The translations under genes and the position numbers were made by a program. Positions 5,970 through 8,410 of a stretch of DNA of 8,410 bases are shown in pieces. The stretch covers positions 1 to 8,410 of the forward strand of contig JALXCO010000039.1 of assembly GCA_026990885.1 (NCBI GenBank), read 5' to 3'. The DNA is from Desulfurococcales archaeon. Its GTDB lineage: Archaea; Thermoproteota; Thermoprotei_A; Sulfolobales; AG1. Numbering within the stretch: position 1 is the first letter of the stretch; each line of letters starts with the position of its first letter. The notes below the pieces were generated by a model. It was not told the DNA's origin, did no database searches, and worked only from the letters and a program-made list of their open reading frames with translations.

Positions 5970-6959
5970 ATGGCAGAGATAGATGGGGACGACTCCGCCA
6001 CACCAGTGCTTGTGGTTAGGGACCTCAGAAAGAGATACGGAAGGATCGAGGCCCTGAAGGGGGTGTCTCTAGAGGTTGGCAGAGGGGTCCTCCTAGGGCT
6101 CCTAGGGCCAAACGGCTCCGGGAAAAGCACGCTTATAAGGACAATAATGAATCTCCAAACCCCCGACTCGGGCTACATAAGGATCTTCGGGAGAGACCCG
6201 AGAAAGGAGCACAGCACAATATACCGGAGAGTAGGGTACATGCCGGAGCTCCCGAACCTCCCCGACTTCATGACCGGGCGGCAGTTCCTGGAGTTTGTTG
6301 CGAGAGTAAACGGGGTCCCCAGCGGGGAGATAGGGGGTAGGGTTAGGGAGATGCTGGAGCTTGTTGGGCTGAGCGACGCGGCGGATAGGAGGATTGGTAA
6401 ATACAGCAAGGGTATGGTTCAGAGGCTGGGGGTTGCCCAGGCCCTCATTCATGATCCCGATCTGGTTGTGCTTGACGAGCCCACGCTGGGGATGGATCCT
6501 GAGGGTAGGGTGTTTTTCAGGGAGCTCTTCAGGGATCTGGCTAGAGGGGGGAAAACAATACTCATGTCCTCCCACCTGCTGGAGGATGTAGAGAAGACGG
6601 CCAGCCATCTAGCGATAATATATAGGGGGGACCTCCTCTTCTTCGGGGAGATAGGTAGGGCGCTATCCCTCATATCTGGGGACCACGTGGTTAGGGTTGA
6701 GGTTGATGGCGATCCCTCGAGGGCTGCCGAGGCCCTTAGGGGGCTTGGCTTCGTTAGGGATCTCTCTGTGGATGGGAGCTGGATAAAGATTGTTGTTTCC
6801 CGAGACGCGGGGAGTGGTTTCCGGAGGGAGATCTCTGAGGCGATCTATAGGAGCGGCTGCCTGATCCTGGCTATGGAGACCACCACGGTGGATCTGGAGC
6901 AGGCATACATCAAGTCTCTCAGGGATTGTGGAGACCGATCCCGGGGTCCAGCAACATGA
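5970..6959 (+). CDS. ABC-2 type transporter ATP-binding protein (NosF/CcmA-like)
   Basis: Cytosolic ATPase that powers the membrane subunit encoded next. The 329-aa protein has Walker A GPNGSGKST at 46-54 and a Q-loop region GYMPE (89-93) in which Glu replaces the usual Gln. The signature YSKGM at 145-149 stands in place of LSGGQ. Walker B with D-loop is VVLDEPTLGMD at 166-176, and the switch His is H202 (SSHLLED). The Glu and YSKGM variants are common in the NosF/NatA/CcmA branch that works with ABC-2 permeases. Residues 240-315 form an extra C-terminal domain typical of this branch. ATG 5970 lies 12 bases after the start predicted from the TATA box at 5929. The stop overlaps the permease ATG (ATGA), so the two are co-translated. 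The substrate is unknown; known members handle drugs, sodium, heme-related compounds or nitrous oxide reductase maturation. Confidence 0.93.
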   Translation: MAEIDGDDSATPVLVVRDLRKRYGRIEALKGVSLEVGRGVLLGLLGPNGSGKSTLIRTIMNLQTPDSGYIRIFGRDPRKEHSTIYRRVGYMPELPNLPDFMTGRQFLEFVARVNGVPSGEIGGRVREMLELVGLSDAADRRIGKYSKGMVQRLGVAQALIHDPDLVVLDEPTLGMDPEGRVFFRELFRDLARGGKTILMSSHLLEDVEKTASHLAIIYRGDLLFFGEIGRALSLISGDHVVRVEVDGDPSRAAEALRGLGFVRDLSVDGSWIKIVVSRDAGSGFRREISEAIYRSGCLILAMETTTVDLEQAYIKSLRDCGDRSRGPAT

Positions 6960-7825
6960 GCATGAGACCTATGGCTGGTGGATTCAGTCCTCTCTGGAGG
7001 ATATGGATTGTTGCGGAGTACGAGATCCAGAGGTCCCTAGCCAAGAAAAAGATCATCGTGGGAATCATACTGGCCCTGGGGGCAAGCATAGGAAGCGGGT
7101 ACCTATTCAGCTACGCGATAGGCCTATACGAGGCTGGGAGGCTGCCGATTCCCGTGGACAGGTCCCTTGCATGGATATTCATGTTCTCGATACCGAGCTT
7201 CATACTCGCCTCCCTGGGGGTTCTGCTGGGCGGGGGGATGTTCTCGGAGGAGTATGAGAAGAGGACCGCCGAGATCCTGTTCTCCAAACCCCCCACAAGG
7301 ACGGAGGTTTTCGTCGGGAAGATCCTGGGTGGGCTGATGATATATGTGGCGATAATAACCATCACACTAGCCACGGTTATCGTGGCGTCCCACGTATTTT
7401 TCGGTGCTCAATCCATGCTCTCCCTAGCCCCAACGGTTCTTGCCGCATCGATCTATGGGAACATGGTGTTCTTCACAATGGCCCTGATGTTCAGCCAGCT
7501 AACCAGAAACACCCTTATATCCTCCGTGGTCCCCATATCCCTCCTGGTTATAATGCCCATAATCCAGGCGGTGATAATATTTCTTGAGAGAACAACAGGC
7601 GAGGACCTGGCTTGGATAGCCAGGATCCTGCCTACATGGAGCTCAGACCTCCAGATATACGTGATCCCCAGAGAGCTCCTCGTGAGGTCCCTCGTTCTAT
7701 TCCCGACAACATCCTTCCTCTACGGGGACCCTGTGCTGGCTGCGTTCTCGGCAACAGGCTACATAATGGCGTTTGTCTCCGCGGCATACATCGATATAGC
7801 CCTGAGGGATGTTACTAGGGGTTGA
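6956..7825 (+). CDS. ABC-2 type permease (NosY-like)
   Basis: Membrane half of the ABC transporter, 289 aa with six predicted helices at roughly 33-58, 70-96, 119-149, 154-180, 187-210 and 263-284. SEEYEKRTAEILFSKPPTR at 97-115, then VGKILGG, is the cytosolic coupling segment seen in ABC-2 permeases (acidic residue, small loop, then P-x-x-R and GK). Size and helix number match NosY and related one-domain permeases, which act as dimers with two ATPases. The frame is open from ATG 6926, but ATG 6956 is chosen because it makes the typical ATGA overlap with the ATPase stop; ATG 6962 and 6971 are also possible. It is the last gene of the plus-strand operon; T-rich DNA follows at 7850-7854. Direction and substrate of transport cannot be read from the sequence. 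Confidence 0.9.
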   Translation: MSMRPMAGGFSPLWRIWIVAEYEIQRSLAKKKIIVGIILALGASIGSGYLFSYAIGLYEAGRLPIPVDRSLAWIFMFSIPSFILASLGVLLGGGMFSEEYEKRTAEILFSKPPTRTEVFVGKILGGLMIYVAIITITLATVIVASHVFFGAQSMLSLAPTVLAASIYGNMVFFTMALMFSQLTRNTLISSVVPISLLVIMPIIQAVIIFLERTTGEDLAWIARILPTWSSDLQIYVIPRELLVRSLVLFPTTSFLYGDPVLAAFSATGYIMAFVSAAYIDIALRDVTRG

Positions 7826-7848
7826 ACGCTGATCCTGTATATAGATAA

Positions 7849-7880
7849 GTTTTTAAACTATCTAGCTAATTTTAACCAGT
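7849..7880 (+). promoter_or_regulatory. Likely promoter of the toxin-antitoxin pair
   Basis: TTTTTAAA at 7850-7857 is a TATA-like box that predicts transcription from about 7880, 7 or 13 bases before the two possible TTG starts of the antitoxin. A second AT stretch (AATTTTAA, about 7868-7875) could instead serve. The T-run may also help end the ABC operon transcript. Confidence 0.4.
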
Positions 7881-7886
7881 AGTTGG

Positions 7887-8147
7887 TTGGGCTTGAAGTA
7901 TATACTGAAGGTTAGGCGCAAGGGAATAGTTATACTCCCCAAGAAGCTTAGGGACGCTCTAGATCTCGCTGAGGGAGACCGTGTCGTCGCCGAGGTCGAT
8001 GGAGGGAGAATAGTTATAACCCCGCTCAGGCCGAGGGTTGTGGATATAGAGTACAGCGCTGTGGTGGAGGCTATCTCTGAGGAGATCGATCTGGAGGCGG
8101 AGAAAGCCAAGAGGATGTTCAGGGTTGAGGGTGGCTCCAGACAGTAG
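7887..8147 (+). CDS. vapB: VapB-type antitoxin, SpoVT/AbrB fold
   Basis: A DNA-binding antitoxin of 86 aa. Residues 5-50 are a clear AbrB swapped-hairpin domain: LKVRRKGIVILPKKLRDAL, then a GD turn (LAEGDRVVAEVDGGRIVITP). The C-terminal helix, about residues 55-80 (VEAISEEIDLEAEKAKRMF), is acidic and probably wraps the toxin, as in known VapB proteins. The start is TTG 7887, or TTG 7893 two codons later; no ATG is available. The downstream PIN gene starts within its last codons. In this family the antitoxin usually represses its own operon, often with the toxin, which would suit the promoter just upstream. Confidence 0.88.
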   Translation: MGLKYILKVRRKGIVILPKKLRDALDLAEGDRVVAEVDGGRIVITPLRPRVVDIEYSAVVEAISEEIDLEAEKAKRMFRVEGGSRQ

Positions 8148-8410
8148 CGTTTTCCTCGACTATATAGTTAGGAGGTCCCCCTACAGGAGGAAGATCGATA
8201 GGCTCTTCAGGAAAGCGATCGCTGGAGAGGCAGAGATCTACGTGAGCACACTAACCATAGGAGAGGTACTCTATCTAGCATCCAAAATCTACAGGGCCGC
8301 AGACATCAAGAACCCGGAGGGGGAGGCGCTGAACTATATAAGCTGGATAAAGAGCTTCTCGAAAACGGTAGATGTCGATGAATCAATAGCCATCGACGCC
8401 GGAAAGATAA
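8131..8410 (+). CDS. vapC: VapC-type PIN-domain toxin, N-terminal part
   Basis: A partial gene cut by the right edge, 93 residues visible. PIN-domain proteins are Mg-dependent RNases that, as VapC toxins, cleave tRNA or rRNA until bound by VapB. Seen here are the first-strand acidic residue D4 (APDSSVFLDYI), the helix Glu E45 in the typical STLTIGEVLYLA motif, and an SxDxxIAxxAG-like segment (DESIAIDAG) at 83-91. The remaining catalytic Asp residues lie beyond the window. The start is uncertain: GTG 8131 overlaps vapB by 17 bases, and TTG 8125 would add Met-Arg and has GAGG at 8111-8114. The close overlap with an AbrB antitoxin gives good support for a VapBC pair. Confidence 0.85.
   Translation, partial: MAPDSSVFLDYIVRRSPYRRKIDRLFRKAIAGEAEIYVSTLTIGEVLYLASKIYRAADIKNPEGEALNYISWIKSFSKTVDVDESIAIDAGKI

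Noticed and set aside
5795..6130. Long N-terminal extension of the 200-aa membrane protein
   Set aside because: The extra codons cross the AT-rich promoter spacer and the start of the divergent ABC gene; the TATA box at 5824-5818 places the start at ATG 5794.
6102..6608. A 168-codon open frame on the minus strand within the ABC ATPase gene
   Set aside because: It mirrors the conserved ATPase motifs on the other strand, and its product has no recognisable domain.
6926..6955. Ten-residue N-terminal extension of the permease from ATG 6926
   Set aside because: It overlaps the ATPase gene deeply, while ATG 6956 makes the common ATGA overlap with the ATPase stop.

Overview
The window looks like chromosomal DNA of a hyperthermophilic crenarchaeon (Thermoproteota). 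The evidence is heavy AGG/AGA (Arg) and ATA (Ile) codon use, frequent GTG/TTG starts, AT-rich archaeal TATA-like boxes in otherwise GC-moderate DNA, short or absent 5' leaders, and Shine-Dalgarno (SD) sequences of the archaeal GGAGGTGAT type. The genus cannot be fixed from the sequence. No rRNA, tRNA, CRISPR array or insertion sequence was recognised.

Layout. Positions 1-1528 (minus strand) hold a molybdenum hydroxylase operon in the order medium FAD subunit, small 2[2Fe-2S] subunit, then the first codons of the large Mo subunit, which runs off the left edge. After an AT-rich spacer (1529-1799) with a small GC-rich island come an agmatinase-like ureohydrolase (1800-2765, minus) and a stand-alone SagB-type nitroreductase (2889-3677, minus). 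Next is a two-gene membrane unit (3808-5794, minus): a 200-residue polytopic protein followed by a 458-residue, 12-helix protein with histidine pairs. Across an AT-rich divergent promoter region with a 16-bp palindrome lies a plus-strand ABC-2 operon (ATPase 5970-6959, permease 6956-7825). At the right edge is a type II toxin-antitoxin pair, an AbrB-fold VapB and the N-terminal part of a PIN-domain VapC.

How the genes may work together. The first operon should encode a cytosolic MCD/FAD/Fe-S hydroxylase of the CO dehydrogenase / aldehyde (glyceraldehyde) oxidoreductase type; the residues that would decide its substrate lie outside the window. The most interesting region is 3808-7825. The 458-residue protein has three HxH or HxxH motifs in predicted helices 2, 6 and 10, spaced about 144 residues apart. 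Each is preceded by an F-[DN]-P-x-V loop, so the protein reads as three copies of a four-helix unit. Its 12-helix, N-in/C-in layout and the out-facing His pairs resemble subunit I of heme-copper oxidases / NO reductases, but the usual HH copper-ligand pair of helix VII is not seen. With its small membrane partner and a divergent NosF/NosY-like ABC transporter, it may form an uncharacterised membrane heme or copper system. That functional reading is inference; the repeats are visible in the sequence.

A recurrent feature is that the TGA stop of the upstream gene sits inside the SD of the downstream gene at three same-operon junctions, suggesting tight translational coupling.
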